A stretch of DNA of 64,000 bases from Achatina immaculata (Eukaryota > Mollusca > Gastropoda > Stylommatophora > Achatinidae). The stretch spans positions 33,140,123 through 33,204,122 of the forward strand of contig CM019709.1 of assembly GCA_009760885.1 (NCBI GenBank), given 5' to 3'. This document shows, one piece after another, positions 23,501-31,685 of this stretch (the first letter of the stretch is position 1; each line of letters starts with the position of its first letter). The position numbers were made by a program, and so were the translations under genes. The notes under the pieces are model-generated. The model saw nothing but the letters and a program-made list of their open reading frames with translations. It did not search any database and was not told the DNA's origin.

Positions 23501-26487
23501 GAAGGTTAGTGTTGGCTGTTGAAATTTTGTATGTGTTTTTTAAGCTTTTCTGTTGTGACATCAATTCTAAGATGATTTTGAACTTCACCATGGTTGTACC
23601 CAAGATTTCATACAGAAACTACCAACAAAAAAAAAGCCAGTCCAATTTATTTAGGAAACAATGGCAGATTTAGGCCATGAATACATAGAACAAGTAAGAG
23701 TCTTGATTCTTGGGTTTAAACTTTAAAAACTTGTCCATTTTTCTGGGCGATGCTCCTTCTGTTGGTTTATTTTTTCTAACAGCCCGGCTTTGCTGCGAGT
23801 GTCCAAAAGCAAAATAAACACACATCTCTGTATCTCACAATCCCGACTTCTACCTTTGGGGGGGGGAAGAAGAGGTCACGTGGCAGAAGTAAACTGAGGT
23901 GTTAAGATACTTGCAGGTCATCAGTGCAGCACTTTTCTATCAGCCACTAGGTCTGGGCGGAACTTGTGAAAGACAAGAGTCTTGTGGAGAGCAGTGCTGC
24001 ACAGGAGGTGCATCATTGTTTGAGAAGGGAGTGAGGACCACACTTGGAAGTTAGAAGATGCACACAAAAGGAAAGTTGTTCCTTGCAACAAAAACATTAC
24101 TTCTTCTTCTTGTTGCTGTAGCCATGTGTGCAAATCCAGCGGTAGTAGAGTTGGCCATGGGAGGAGCTGCCTACAAGCTGGTGCTTGGCTCAGCCCACAG
24201 TAGCTGATGGCTGCCCACTTCAAACCCGTCTCCTGAGACCGAAAGTGCCAATAGATCTTCATTTTCACCAGCATGCGTTTTGACTCCTTGAACTCTCAAC
24301 ATTCGAATGAAGTCAAAGCTTCCATTGTTTTTTTTGTTTTTTTTTGTGGTTGCTCATTTTGTTTGGTTCCTTCATTGCAGTTCTGTTAGGCAAGATTCAA
24401 CCTTGGCAAAGTTCAGTAATTTGCTGTTCATCAATACATTCGGCTCAACACTCAGAATCTAACAATCACACTATACAGTCGTTTGTGCTAGGATTTTTTT
24501 GAAACCGGTACACTTTGACCTGTCTTTCACTTTGCATGAAGTTCTTTCTAAAATACCTTTTTTTGTTTTTTTTTTCTTTCAGTACAACATTCTGTACCTT
24601 ATACTTTTTTTCTAATGTAAGATTAAACACAGTTTACAGACAGCAGGAATGAAATGCTTATGTGTCATTTTTTCTTATTTACAGCAAGATTTAATACTTA
24701 CAAAGGGCTCCCATGCTGAATCAGAACTGATTGATTCTCCTTCATTCAAATTTAGCATCATCAAGCTGCTGTTCTGAGTATCCTCCATTCAAATTTAGTA
24801 TCATCAAGCTGTTGTTCTTATTCTCTTCCATTCAAATTTATCATCATCAAGCTGCTGTTCTGAGTATCCTCCATTCAAATTTAGCATCATCAAGCTGCTG
24901 TTCTGAGTATCCTCCATTCAAATTTAGCATCATCAAGCTGCTGTTCTGAGTATCCTCCATTCAAATTTAACATCATCAAGCTGCTGTTCTGAGTATCTTC
25001 CATTCAAATTTAGCATCATCAAGCTGTTGTTCTGAGTATCCTCCATTCAAATTAGCATCATCAAGCTGCTGTTCTGAGTATCTTCCATTCAAATTTAGCA
25101 TCATCAAGCTGCTGTTCTGAGTATCCTCCATTCAAATTTAGCATCATCAAGCTGCTGTTCTGAGTATCCTCCATTCAAATTTAGCATCATCAAGCTGCTG
25201 TTCTGAGTATCCTCCATTCAAATTTAGCATCATCAAGCTGTTGTTCTGAGTATCCTCCAACTGGTTTCATTGGTTGCTTTTTACTGGGTTTTTGGATATT
25301 ACAGACTGGTTAATGTGATCATTGACTGTGCATTTTAGTTTAGCATAGTGCTAGAGAAAACCATCTTGGAAGGGCACATAATGGGAAAAAGAAAGAGAGG
25401 AAGACCAAAGCGAAGACGACTGCGAGAATCATGCTCACAACTGAGAGGCCTACAAGAGTGCTGTTAGGGAGGCAAAGTTCCGCAGGGGACATGCAAATAA
25501 ATGAATGAATGAACGCTCATGTCCGTGTGTTGTAATGTAATAACTAGACTACATATTTTAGCTTCAGGTAAGGTTATATGCTTTAATTTAAAATATTATG
25601 TATTTTTAACATAGCACTCACAAATCTGTGTATTTCACAAAGCAGAATGACTTTGTATTTTAATACATTATTAGTTGTTTTTACCCCCCGTGTGGTACCC
25701 GGGATCTGCAAAGAATAGGACCACTGTACCCTACCACGCATGATCGTAAAAGGTGACTAAGGAGGATTCGGCATAGGGCCAACAACCCTCTCTGGTAAAA
25801 AAAAAACTATCAGACAGCTACAGAAACAGAAGAGGGGAAAAAACAAATGCAGGTGGAAGGAGAAATGCTTATCAGGAAACTGAGGCCATTAAAGTTGTGG
25901 ATGAAAGTCAGCCACTGAAAGTCCCCAGCCCGACTGCAGACCTCCTGGAACCAAAACACTACCAAAAATAGCACTAAGATGGACGCCACAGGGGAACAGA
26001 AGTAAGGGTAGACCAAAAGAGACATGGAGAAGAACAGCAGAGAGCATGTTGAGCAATAGAGGGGCTCACTTTGGCAAGAGCGGAAAAAAAGGCGAAGGAC
26101 AGGCATATGTGGAAAACCCTTGCGGAAGCCCCATGTTCCCTGGGCACTTAAGGTTCAGAGAGAGAGAGAGCTGTTTTAACACTCATATTGTCTATATCTT
26201 AATTCAGTTCTCAAATTGTGCATGTATTTTAACTCCCATAGTCTGTATTTTAACATGATTGTGTATTTTCAACTGTTTTTGAATTTAAGCTCTTAGAAAC
26301 TGTCCTGCCACCTCGTCCTCATGTGGAGATTCCAACTGGTGAGCACGTGGAAGAAGTTAATCTGACTGATTTTGACGGCAGTAAGGGCCTAGATGGTACT
26401 GGAGCCAGACAGGAGGCATATCATGAAGATGGCAATGACGACGATGGGCATGGCGGACATTCCCGTGTACAATGTCACCACCAGTAA
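5494..26487 (+). CDS. DNAJA2: DNAJA2-type type I Hsp40 co-chaperone, 9 exons, 5' end outside window
   Basis: The product is a class A J-protein that delivers unfolded clients to Hsp70 in the cytosol and stimulates Hsp70 ATPase through its J domain. Nine exons are visible: 5494-5553, 11730-11835, 13782-13905, 15598-15678, 17203-17336, 19517-19659, 22105-22303, 23377-23504 and 26290-26487. All have AG/GT borders and compatible phases and give 390 residues. In order they encode the end of the J domain with HPD, J helix IV, a G/F-rich linker, four CxxCxGx(G) zinc repeats, and C-terminal domains I and II. The protein ends in Cys-His-His-Gln, a CaaX-like farnesylation box as in class A J-proteins. 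From family knowledge, the length (human DNAJA2 is 412 residues) and this ending favour DNAJA2 over DNAJA1. The exon with the initiator Met and J helix I is not in the window, so it must lie upstream. Introns are 1.1-6.2 kb and full of repeats. Confidence 0.95.
5687..6162 (+). mobile_element. RTE (BovB-like) LINE, outer copy, 5' part
   Basis: It aligns with the reverse complement of 47400-47900. It holds decayed endonuclease sequence ([15 protein letters not shown]-type region) and the post-endonuclease linker. It is interrupted at 6162 by another RTE copy and resumes at 7514. Confidence 0.85.
6163..7502 (-). mobile_element. RTE (BovB-like) LINE, nested 5'-truncated copy
   Basis: The minus-strand copy starts in the linker/RT region, carries KAFDKVKH and RYADDTVLI (RT blocks A and C), and ends in the tail with ASRH and a CATCATCAT (minus: ATGATG) microsatellite. 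Flanking AAGAAAAATAT at 6152-6162 and 7503-7513 is an 11-bp target-site duplication. A 242-codon RT frame is still open (6753-7481), with further frame breaks in the tail. Confidence 0.92.
7503..9298 (+). mobile_element. RTE (BovB-like) LINE, outer copy, 3' part
   Basis: It continues the element cut at 6162. It holds the linker ([13 protein letters not shown]), the RT with KAFDKVKYD and RYVDDTVLI, a TGA at the GVRQGC block, a frameshift in an A-run near 8620, then the tail ending in (ATG)n. It is a dead copy. Confidence 0.9.
9299..10200. other. DNAJA2 intron, with a weak ~50-bp tandem repeat
   Basis: Degenerate repeats of GTTGGTTTCAGAATGTATAA type lie at about 9718-9860. Nothing else is recognised. 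Confidence 0.5.
10205..11130 (+). repeat. minisatellite made of a SINE head segment
   Basis: About 28 units, 20-31 bp, of CACCTGAGTGGTGAAGTGC with or without TTAGTGCACTAT. The motif is the A-box region of the tRNA-derived SINE family seen at 44989-45247. The array leads without a break into a SINE body at 11125. Confidence 0.93.
11125..11330 (+). mobile_element. tRNA-derived SINE, body of the expanded copy
   Basis: After the last head repeat come TCTCTCAAGGTGGAGGTCAG, a B-box-like GCTTTGAACCC, and the body with GATGTTGACTGACCACATCA, as in the other SINE copies. Confidence 0.75.
11440..11640 (+). repeat. degenerate ~55-bp tandem repeat
   Basis: Four units around GGGCTCTCCTACTAACTTTA and GTGTGCACATCT. 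Confidence 0.85.
11730..11835 (+). CDS. DNAJA2: DNAJA2 exon: end of J domain
   Basis: Acceptor atctttcag, donor gtaatt, 106 bp, ending in phase 1. It encodes [20 protein letters not shown] and onward, the helix III/IV region of the J domain, then the first glycines of the G/F linker. Confidence 0.95.
12016..12285 (-). mobile_element. tRNA-derived SINE with target-site duplication
   Basis: The head on the minus strand has TGGTTAGCTGAGTGGTTAGG (A box) and a B-box-like segment. CCCCACAAGGGG at 12004-12015 and 12286-12297 is a 12-bp target-site duplication. Confidence 0.9.
12298..12640. other. DNAJA2 intron, unassigned
   Basis: Contains a poly-A run at 12392. No gene or repeat is recognised. 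Confidence 0.4.
12645..13055 (+). repeat. 39-bp minisatellite, about 10 units
   Basis: Units read CTTTGACTCCAACAGAACTG then TGAAGTTGGTATGTCAAAC. The 39-bp period keeps frame, giving spurious ORFs on both strands. Confidence 0.95.
13220..13570 (+). repeat. dispersed repeat family A, long copy
   Basis: It shares GCAGCCAGCGTGATGAAGAT, CTCCACCACCATGGG and GGCCTGTTACTGGGGGTACC with 33000-33320 and, inverted, 53380-53660. It lies 0.2 kb before a DNAJA2 exon. Confidence 0.7.
13782..13905 (+). CDS. DNAJA2: DNAJA2 exon: G/F-rich linker
   Basis: Acceptor ccgtttcag, donor gttaac, 124 bp. It encodes the Gly/Phe-rich linker ([14 protein letters not shown]) followed by a basic stretch and GEDTLHPL. A 23-bp minisatellite begins about 10-15 bases past the donor. 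Confidence 0.95.
13915..14105 (+). repeat. 23-bp minisatellite beside a DNAJA2 donor
   Basis: About 8 units of TGTTTAGTGTTTGTTTCTTC plus CAC, beginning 10-15 bases after the exon's GT. Confidence 0.95.
14460..14665 (+). repeat. 28-bp minisatellite
   Basis: About 7 units of CCTAGCTGTGAAAGAGAGCC plus ACACATAG. Confidence 0.95.
14876..15085 (+). repeat. T-tract tandem repeat
   Basis: Five units of TCCATTTCCATAAAGTACTT followed by variable poly-T. Confidence 0.9.
15598..15678 (+). CDS. DNAJA2: DNAJA2 exon: start of C-terminal domain I and first zinc repeat
   Basis: Acceptor tttgcag, donor gtgagt, 81 bp. It encodes [18 protein letters not shown] and then CKKCNG, the first half of the zinc-binding region. 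The codon for the following Gly is split by the intron. Confidence 0.95.
15770..16100 (+). repeat. ~35-40-bp minisatellite beside a DNAJA2 donor
   Basis: About 9 irregular units of GACTGTTGAGTGGTTTTTGT and CAGTGGTGATGGTGGGAG. It starts about 90 bases after the exon ending 15678. Confidence 0.92.
16110..16600 (+). repeat. dispersed repeat family C copy 1
   Basis: About 480 bp, alignable by eye with 21570-22060 and 24475-25330. Landmarks are CTGAAATACCAG, AATTAAACACACTTTACAAA, CATGCTGAACCAAAGTCAAA and TATCCTCCAACTG. No coding frame; no obvious terminal inverted repeats. Confidence 0.75.
16875..17060 (+). mobile_element. tRNA-derived SINE, diverged
   Basis: A-box-like TGGTGAAGTGGTTAATAC, B-box GGTTTGAATCC, then a body with GGTGCCTAGC and GTGATGCTGACTAC. 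Confidence 0.7.
17203..17336 (+). CDS. DNAJA2: DNAJA2 exon: zinc repeats 2 and 3
   Basis: Acceptor tatccgcag, donor gtactt, 134 bp. It carries CKKCNGRG and CTECHGEG with the [12 protein letters not shown] segment between them. The reading frame is intact and all cysteines are present. Confidence 0.95.
17455..17727 (+). mobile_element. tRNA-derived SINE with target-site duplication
   Basis: Head GGTTAGCTGAGTGGTTAGGT (A box) and GGTTTCAGTCC (B box). The body has ATGATACTGACCACATCACA. TATATCTTCAGAGG at 17441-17454 and 17728-17741 is a 14-bp target-site duplication. It lies in the DNAJA2 intron 0.1 kb after the zinc exon. Confidence 0.93.
17742..18227. other. DNAJA2 intron, possible LINE scraps
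   Basis: A short [13 protein letters not shown] frame near 17760 resembles the LINE tail at 20394-20625. Nothing else is recognised. Confidence 0.35.
18228..18395 (+). mobile_element. LINE 3' tail fragment
   Basis: Ends TTAACGGCACGGGAAGGATA, a tail shared with 33595-33750 and, inverted, 48105-48190 and 50043-50130. Confidence 0.75.
18396..19225. other. DNAJA2 intron, unassigned
   Basis: Poly-C at 19031. A 110-codon frame at 18789-19121 has no family features and I do not call it. Confidence 0.4.
19228..19475 (+). repeat. 42-bp minisatellite beside a DNAJA2 acceptor
   Basis: Six units of AAAGTTCTGTATTATCAGAG and AAAGAAATGGATGTTTATGT. The last unit ends about 40 bases before the acceptor at 19516. 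Confidence 0.95.
19517..19659 (+). CDS. DNAJA2: DNAJA2 exon: zinc repeat 4
   Basis: Acceptor tactccgtag, donor gtaagg, 143 bp. It encodes CAECKGKK, the fourth zinc repeat, followed by [11 protein letters not shown] and the GEGDQ turn. A 42-bp minisatellite ends only a few tens of bases before the acceptor. Confidence 0.95.
19745..19995 (+). mobile_element. 5'-truncated SINE
   Basis: SINE body without a recognisable head: AAGGCCTCGGGGTCCATGCA, then GTGATACTCACCACATC. A poly-G run at 19919. Confidence 0.65.
19996..20393. other. DNAJA2 intron, unassigned
   Basis: AT-rich; no feature recognised. Confidence 0.4.
20394..20625 (-). mobile_element. LINE RT tail fragment
   Basis: The minus strand reads [18 protein letters not shown] and [14 protein letters not shown], a typical post-RT tail. 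A related tail lies at 34460-34860. Confidence 0.7.
20600..21180 (+). repeat. ~35-bp minisatellite derived from a LINE tail
   Basis: About 17 units, some shortened, of AACTTCTGTCTTCTCATGGC then ATGTCTAAATTCTCC. On the minus strand each unit reads MRRQKLE, the tail motif that occurs once at 34575-34610. Confidence 0.93.
21570..22060 (+). repeat. dispersed repeat family C copy 2
   Basis: It has the same landmark order as copy 1 (AATACCAG, AATTAAACATACTTCACAAA, GCTGAAACAAAGTCAAAACT), with expanded poly-T. It ends 45 bases before a DNAJA2 exon. Confidence 0.75.
22105..22303 (+). CDS. DNAJA2: DNAJA2 exon: C-terminal domain I/II
   Basis: Acceptor ttgttgttag, donor gtagtt, 199 bp. It encodes [20 protein letters not shown] and onward, with the family signature EALCGFQFT followed by HLDGR. 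Confidence 0.95.
22304..23104. other. DNAJA2 intron, possible retroelement tail
   Basis: GAAATAAAGATCAATCAATC near 22676 looks like a retroelement 3' end with an (AATC)n tail. Nothing else is recognised. Confidence 0.4.
23105..23300 (-). mobile_element. LINE RT tail fragment
   Basis: The minus strand encodes [20 protein letters not shown] and [11 protein letters not shown], the [10 protein letters not shown]...AQDR-x-x-W tail of many invertebrate LINEs. Confidence 0.85.
23377..23504 (+). CDS. DNAJA2: DNAJA2 exon: C-terminal domain II
   Basis: Acceptor gtttttgcag, donor gttagt, 128 bp. It contains [18 protein letters not shown], the conserved GEGMP...NPFEKGDLY signature of class A J-proteins. 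Confidence 0.95.
23505..23924. other. DNAJA2 intron, unassigned
   Basis: No feature recognised. Confidence 0.4.
23925..24195 (-). repeat. dispersed repeat family B copy
   Basis: The reverse complement aligns by eye with 2250-2440 and 3630-3760 (TTTGCACACATGGC, CAGCAACAAGAAG). Its open frames are by-products. Confidence 0.6.
24475..25330 (+). repeat. dispersed repeat family C copy 3, carrying a minisatellite
   Basis: Left part (24475-24760) and right part (25255-25330, ACTGGTTTCATTGGTTGC) match the other family C copies. The middle is expanded. Confidence 0.8.
24760..25260 (+). repeat. 43-bp minisatellite, about 11 units
   Basis: Units read CCATTCAAATTTAGCATCAT and CAAGCTGCTGTTCTGAGTAT. The same segment occurs once in the family C copies at about 16410-16450 and 21865-21905. 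Confidence 0.95.
25364..25512 (+). mobile_element. LINE tail, internally deleted
   Basis: Encodes [11 protein letters not shown] then scraps of the VREAKFR-x-GHANE end, with an (AATG)n tail. Same family as 29800-30047. Confidence 0.8.
25685..26140 (+). mobile_element. decayed LINE tail
   Basis: [21 protein letters not shown] frame near 25995 and WQERKK/AYVENPC-like end. The GRPK-x-x-WRRTxE motif is a LINE tail signature. It lies in the last DNAJA2 intron. Confidence 0.6.
26290..26487 (+). CDS. DNAJA2: DNAJA2 terminal coding exon with CaaX-like end
   Basis: Acceptor tgaatttaag, 198 bp to the TAA stop at 26485-26487. It encodes [10 protein letters not shown], an acidic Gly/Asp/His-rich tail, and VQCHHQ at the end. 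Human DNAJA2 ends in the similar VQCAHQ, a farnesylation box. Confidence 0.93.
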   Translation, partial: LLETVLPPRPHVEIPTGEHVEEVNLTDFDGSKGLDGTGARQEAYHEDGNDDDGHGGHSRVQCHHQ

Positions 26488-27960
26488 ATGATATGAGTTT
26501 ATCATTGTTGGAAACATCTGCCACACAGTTATTTTTTAACTTGAGTTTTTCTGTATGTTACAACTCTGTGCGTCCTAAACAGACAGGAAAGCTTAGGGCA
26601 TAGTGGTTCCCAAAATTGCTAAGGCTACTGGCCCCTTGCTTCCCAGGCCACATCCCTTTCTCTTCTCTTCCCCCCCCCCCCCCCCCAACTTTTTCTGCTC
26701 ATTTGGTTCTAATGTTCTCTGTGTCTTCCTTTTCAATTACTGTGCCCCCCCCCTTGATTTTTCCGATGCCCCCAGGAAGGTGGTGCTACCTACTTTTGGA
26801 ACCACTGATTGGAAACAGGGTGGTCTATAGGAGGAGTCAGTGGTGGTGGAGTCATTTTGGAAGAAATGGCTTCAAGTGTGATTGTGTTGAATGGATAATG
26901 GAAGAATGATTTGTCTGCAACATTTGTTTAATACCAGAAGGGGATAGATAACATGAAAGGGAGCCTTTTTTTTTTCTTTTTTCCCCTCATTAACTTAAAG
27001 CTCTCTTTCTGTTACAGTATAAAGTACAGTGTTTCTCACCCAGTAACTTTAGAAGGAAGTCTTATTGAAGAAATAAATATAAATTTAAAAGAAAAAAGTT
27101 CAGGTGAATTTCAGTTTATTTGGAAATTGTAAAATTTTATAACTTGAGTATTTGATAAAAAAGTTATAGTGAGATTAATCGTTATCACTTGTGATGTTAA
27201 ACTTACTGGTGTTGTAACATTGTTTTTCGGTATTAAAAGATTTAATACAGAAAAAAGTTGTAAAAAAATGTACCACTCACTCACACCCCTCCCTCCCATA
27301 AACTAAAACATGTGTTTGTCTCTCAGCTATTGATCATGAGAATTTTCTTCATAGAAATTAACGTTTTACCCATTAGTTCCCAAAGTGGCTGGTGGGAAGA
27401 TCTGGCGGGCATCGTGGTAAAAGGGAATAGAATGGGATATCAGAATCAACCGAACATAAAACAATTGTGGGGGCACAAGTGATAAAGCAAGGGATCAGCA
27501 CACCAAAACAAAAAATTTCAGAACCATGGATTTAATTAAACTTGAATCAGACATGTTGACATTTGATGGCGTGTGTAAATGTTTCCATTTAGAGGAAGTT
27601 CATGGAGGTTTCATTCTAACTTTTCAGTATGTGTGTTGTTTGTGCGTGTGTGTGTGCAAGCAAGGAGTGCGGTAGTGATTTTTTTGTTTTTGTTTTTTTT
27701 TTGTCCTCACAATCAAAAGAGAGTTTCTACTCTAATTGTATTACTGTACTCCTGTAAACGCAAAGGTACTCTGTCTTTCGTGTGTTAGAAAATGTCACAA
27801 AGCTTGTGGGCCATCAGTGTTAAAGTCAGTTTGTTTGATTTTATACAGTTCAGTTCTTCTCTCCCCCCCCCCCCCCCCCCCAAAATCTTTAAACAATTAC
27901 TACTTTAGATTGAGCTGAGGGATTGATGCTTTAGACTTAGTGACTTATTAGTGCTGTGTC
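26488..27960 (+). other. DNAJA2 3' UTR and downstream AT-rich DNA
   Basis: This follows the DNAJA2 stop and holds no coding exon. An AATAAA at 27072-27077, followed by GT-rich sequence near 27110, is one candidate poly(A) signal. Poly-C tracts lie near 26670, 26745 and 27862. The true transcript end cannot be read from the sequence. Confidence 0.4.
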
Positions 27961-27964
27961 TATG

Positions 27965-28215
27965 AAGTGCCGTGGTGGAGTAGCGGTTAGTGTGCACTGC
28001 TGACCAGAAGGCCCCTGGTTTGATTTTGCGATGGGGCAGAATTTTTTGGACCAGCTGGTACCGGAGTTGACCCAGCTTTCAATACTAATTGGGTGCCTGA
28101 GGCTTCCCTAGGAAGTCAGACAGCAAGGATAGGTTCTGACATCCTACCTCAAAGTCTGTAGCGGCCTAGAAATGTGAAGACGCTTAACACTTCACAGCCG
28201 TGAGTCTGCGGTCAG
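27965..28215 (+). mobile_element. tRNA-derived SINE, third type
   Basis: Head GTGGTGGAGTAGCGGTTAGT (A box) and TGGTTTGATTTTG (weak B box). The body has GACCAGCTGGTACCGGAGTT. It is unlike the other SINE heads here. Confidence 0.75.
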
Positions 28216-28429
28216 CGTATGTGCGGTACCCCAGCCGTTTTGCATGATGTCCAAAGATGTCCAAAGTTCTTTGCTGGGTTCATCTGCTGCTTTACCTGTT
28301 TCTTTAGCTGTCCGCCATGTAGCTGTTTCATTTTTGATGGCTCACAGTAAAAATTTGTGCATCTCTTTTAATGAAATGAAACATCGCACCCATTTATGAA
28401 AGAGGGTGAGGCGGTGGAAGAGTTAAGTA

Positions 28430-28690
28430 GACACTGGTACTTCACACACTCATACATCAGATACTTGTAATTGACTAATCATACACTGGTACTTCACACA
28501 CTCATACATCAGATACTTGTAATTCACTAATCAGATATTGGTACTTCAACTCATACATCAGATACTTGTAATTCACTAATCAGACACTGGTACTCCACAC
28601 ACTCGTACATCAGATACTCGTAATTCACCAATCAGACACTAGTACTTCACACTCATACACCGGATACTCGTAATTCACTAAGTTCAATGC
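28430..28690 (+). repeat. ~50-bp minisatellite
   Basis: Five units of ACACTGGTACTTCACACACT and CATCAGATACTTGTAATTCA. Confidence 0.92.
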
Positions 28691-29799
28691 TTCAGTAACC
28701 TTTCAGTATTCATTGTGCCCACTGTGCCTCAGGTATAAGAAAGATACGCAAAAGTGCGCCAGCAAACTTGGTGTATTAGTTTAAAACACACAGAAAACAA
28801 AGCTTGCTGTGTAGACAAATGGCAGATTTTTTTTTTTCAATATGTTCCATCTTTGTGGTTAAACAAACCTACTTGTAAATAAATAATGTAAGGTGTTTGA
28901 TTTCACCGGAGTGTACATCATTGTGTATACCATGTTTGAAAGTCAGGAGAGATTGATTTTTTTTTTTTTTTCTTCTTAATCTGTGTGGCTTGTCATTGTG
29001 ATTGTTTATTTTTTTCCATTCCCGCATTGAATTTTCTATACTTGCTGCACATATGCTGCTTGTGTTACTGTGTGTCATGAGAACGTTATTTCATTATTTG
29101 TATTTTTTTCGTAATTTCGTAAAACTCTGTGAGTGACTAGGTTTTTTGTTTTTTTTTAAAAATTACCCAGAGATTTGCATGTCTTGAGATTTTGATGAAG
29201 TAGAATTGTTGTCTTGGATGTGCGATTTCCCTCAGATTTCAAATAATGTTCCGTTTCCAGACTCCACATATTTATTGGGAGTTAAATAAAGATGAGTGGA
29301 GTCAAACGTTTTTTTTTGTTTGTTTTTTAATTAAATGTAAAATTCGTACGCTGTTTTTTTCTGTGATTCTTTATTCTTGTTTGCATGTAACATACATTTG
29401 TTCTTAATGTGCATTTTTTTTTTTTTTTTTTTAAATTTATGTCTCAAAAAATTTTTACTATTTTTGTGTGAATGTTTTGTCACATGAATTTTTTTGTGTG
29501 AATGTTTTGTCACATGAATTTTTGTGTGTGAGTGTTTTGTTTCATTGTTTTGTGTGAAATGTTTTGTCTTGTTAATTTTTTTTTTTTTTTTGCATGAATG
29601 TTTTGTTTCATGAATTCTTTATTATGGTACATAAATAATTTTTGAATTTCTTATTCTTTTCCTGAATTTATCACAATCTTTATTTTTGTGTTTTTAACAT
29701 AGATTCTCTACTCTAGTGTTTTAAATATACAGACTGTTTATGTTTTGTAATATGTGGATTTTGTTTTTTGGTACCATTGTCTTAATTTGTTGTAGTGAT
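28691..29799. other. AT-rich intergenic DNA with T-tracts
   Basis: Weak tandem TTGTGTGAATGTTTTGTCAC repeats occur at 29462-29600. No gene is recognised. Confidence 0.5.
29285..29290 (+). promoter_or_regulatory. alternative candidate poly(A) signal
   Basis: AATAAA followed within 25-40 bases by a T/GT-rich run. It could end a longer DNAJA2 transcript, but AT-rich DNA yields this hexamer by chance. Confidence 0.2.
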
Positions 29800-30047
29800 T
29801 AGTGTACCTAGAAAACTTAAATATTTTGGACACATTAAACATCATGATAATTTAGAGAAGACCGTCTTGGAAGGGTACATAATGGGAAAAAGAAAGAGAG
29901 GAAGACCAAAACGAAGATGGCTGCAAGACATTGTTGACGATCTGCAAATGGATGCAGCAGTGGCAGGCCATCTTGCTCACAACCAAGAAGCCTACAAGAG
30001 AGCTGTTAGGGAGGCAAAGTTCCGCAAGGGACATGCAAATGAATGAA
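29800..30047 (+). mobile_element. LINE RT tail with (ATGA)n end
   Basis: Encodes RKLKYFGHIKHHDNLEKTVL and [20 protein letters not shown], ending GHANE and a GAATGAATGA tail. Related copies: 25364-25512, 37820-38565, 39590-39880. Confidence 0.9.
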
Positions 30048-30170
30048 TGATTAGTGCACCCACCTGCTGGTCTGAAGGTCCCATGCAGAGTTTTGTTTTT
30101 TTCAGACCAGCCAGCACTGGGGTCAACCCAGCCTCCAAAAATGGGCACCTGGAAATTCTCTAGTTCATTT
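30048..30170 (+). mobile_element. SINE fragment, third type
   Basis: GTGCACCCACCTGCTGGTCT then AGACCAGCCAGCACTGGGGT. Partial relative of 27965-28215, directly abutting the LINE tail. Confidence 0.55.
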
Positions 30171-30539
30171 CCTGCTTGATCTAGAAGGCCAGGATTAGTA
30201 TACTAAACTACCTGCCAGTTTCCAAACCTTTTAGGGGTCCGAATAGTGTGTTACCTTTCCTACATTAGAGTTAGATTCTGAGTTAAGTTGGCTGTTGTGT
30301 GCTGGGTCAGAAGCTAGTTTTTTCAAACTTATTTATAGTTTTTTGCTTATTCAGATATAGTTCTTCCTTAGGTATGTTTAGTTTTATATGCTCAGCTGTC
30401 TAGGCAAAGAGATGAAACACCTCCACAAATTTCATTGGTAACAGTTTTGCATCCATGTCTCACAGTTCTCCATCAGTATTCTTTCTGGAGGTGGAACACA
30501 TGCTGATTTGGGTTCTTTCAAGTTTCTGTAGAGATTGCA

Positions 30540-30725
30540 GTAGAGAACAGAGTTTTGTAGGATTAGACCTCGAAAAAATCAAAACAAAGCACTTTTTGTG
30601 AGACGTGAGAGAAAGAAAAATCACAAGGGAATTACTTGGGATTTGAACACGGACTCCTGTAGGACGAGCGACCGTCCAGCCACAAGAGAACAGTGTACTA
30701 ACCAACTGAGCCAACTAGCACCTCC
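30540..30725 (-). mobile_element. tRNA-derived SINE, fourth type, left arm of an inverted pair
   Basis: The minus-strand head TTGGCTCAGTTGGTTAGTAC is a clean A box and GTTCAAATCCC a B box. It is followed by the CTCTTGTGATTTTT body. The mirror copy follows at 30726-30845. Confidence 0.75.
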
Positions 30726-30845
30726 TAGTTCATGTTCGAATCCCAGGTAATTCTCTTGTGATTTTTTTTTTCTCTCACATCTCACTAAAGTGCTTTGTCT
30801 ACAATTTTTTCTAGGTCTAATACTACAAAACTGTTCTGTTACTTT
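30726..30845 (+). mobile_element. headless inverted mate of the fourth-type SINE
   Basis: GTTCGAATCCCAGGTAATTC onward mirrors 30540-30650, giving about 110-bp arms around an 85-bp spacer. Confidence 0.75.
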
Positions 30846-30879
30846 ACCATACAAAAGCCTCATTGTTTCCTATTTATAA

Positions 30880-31442
30880 AAAAATTGTTCCTGTAGAGAT
30901 TGCACCAGGATAGTGACACCAGACAGGGAGTTATAATTTGAATTGCAAAAGCAGCAAGAATCTTGAGAACATGGCATTCAAAAGTTATAAGTACACAAAT
31001 GAAGTTAAGATTATTCAATTCAAATGTGATATCCACCCTCATTTATACATGTGAAAGTTGGAAAACAACTAAAGAAATAGACAAGAAAGCAAATGCCTAA
31101 GGAAAATACTCTATATAAAGTGAAATGAATTAAAGAACAACACAGAGATAAGACAGATGAGCAAACAACAATCTGTCTCATGGATGATCAGAAAAAGATG
31201 GACGTGTCGGCCATGTGACGAAAAGAAACAATCAGAGGATCTTCAAACAAGCTATCAAGTGGAGCACAACAGGCTGAAGAAAAAGAGGTTGACCATGGGA
31301 AACTCTAGAGAGGACATTGTTAAGAGAGGCCAGTTCAGTGGGCATAACGTCCCTTGATGAGATTGACAAACTTGCCAAAGACAAGAAATCTTGGTGAAGT
31401 ACCATAAGTGACGTTTAGCAGCACGAGAAGGATGTAAGAGAT
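30880..31442 (+). mobile_element. LINE RT C-terminal fragment
   Basis: Broken frames give STLIYTCESWKTTKEIDKK and a tail with GACGTTTAGCAGCACGAGAA. Same family as 1-425, opposite orientation. Confidence 0.8.
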
Positions 31443-31539
31443 TGCAGGTCTTTTGACTGAACTTTTCCGAGTTTAGAAGTTTTCACTCTTTTCCCCCCTC
31501 ATGCCAGATAGTGGATTGCACAGGTGTTTTTCAGCATCT

Positions 31540-31685
31540 CTATACAGGATGTCAATGAAAGATGAGTTTCAGCATCTCTATACAGGATGTCAATGAAAGA
31601 TGAGTTTCAGCATCTCTATACAGGATGTCAGTGAAAGATTAGTTTCAGCATCTCTATACAGGATGTCAGTGAAAGATGAGTTTGC
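31540..31685 (+). repeat. 38-bp minisatellite, 4 units
   Basis: GTTTCAGCATCTCTATACAG and GATGTCAATGAAAGATGA. Confidence 0.93.
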
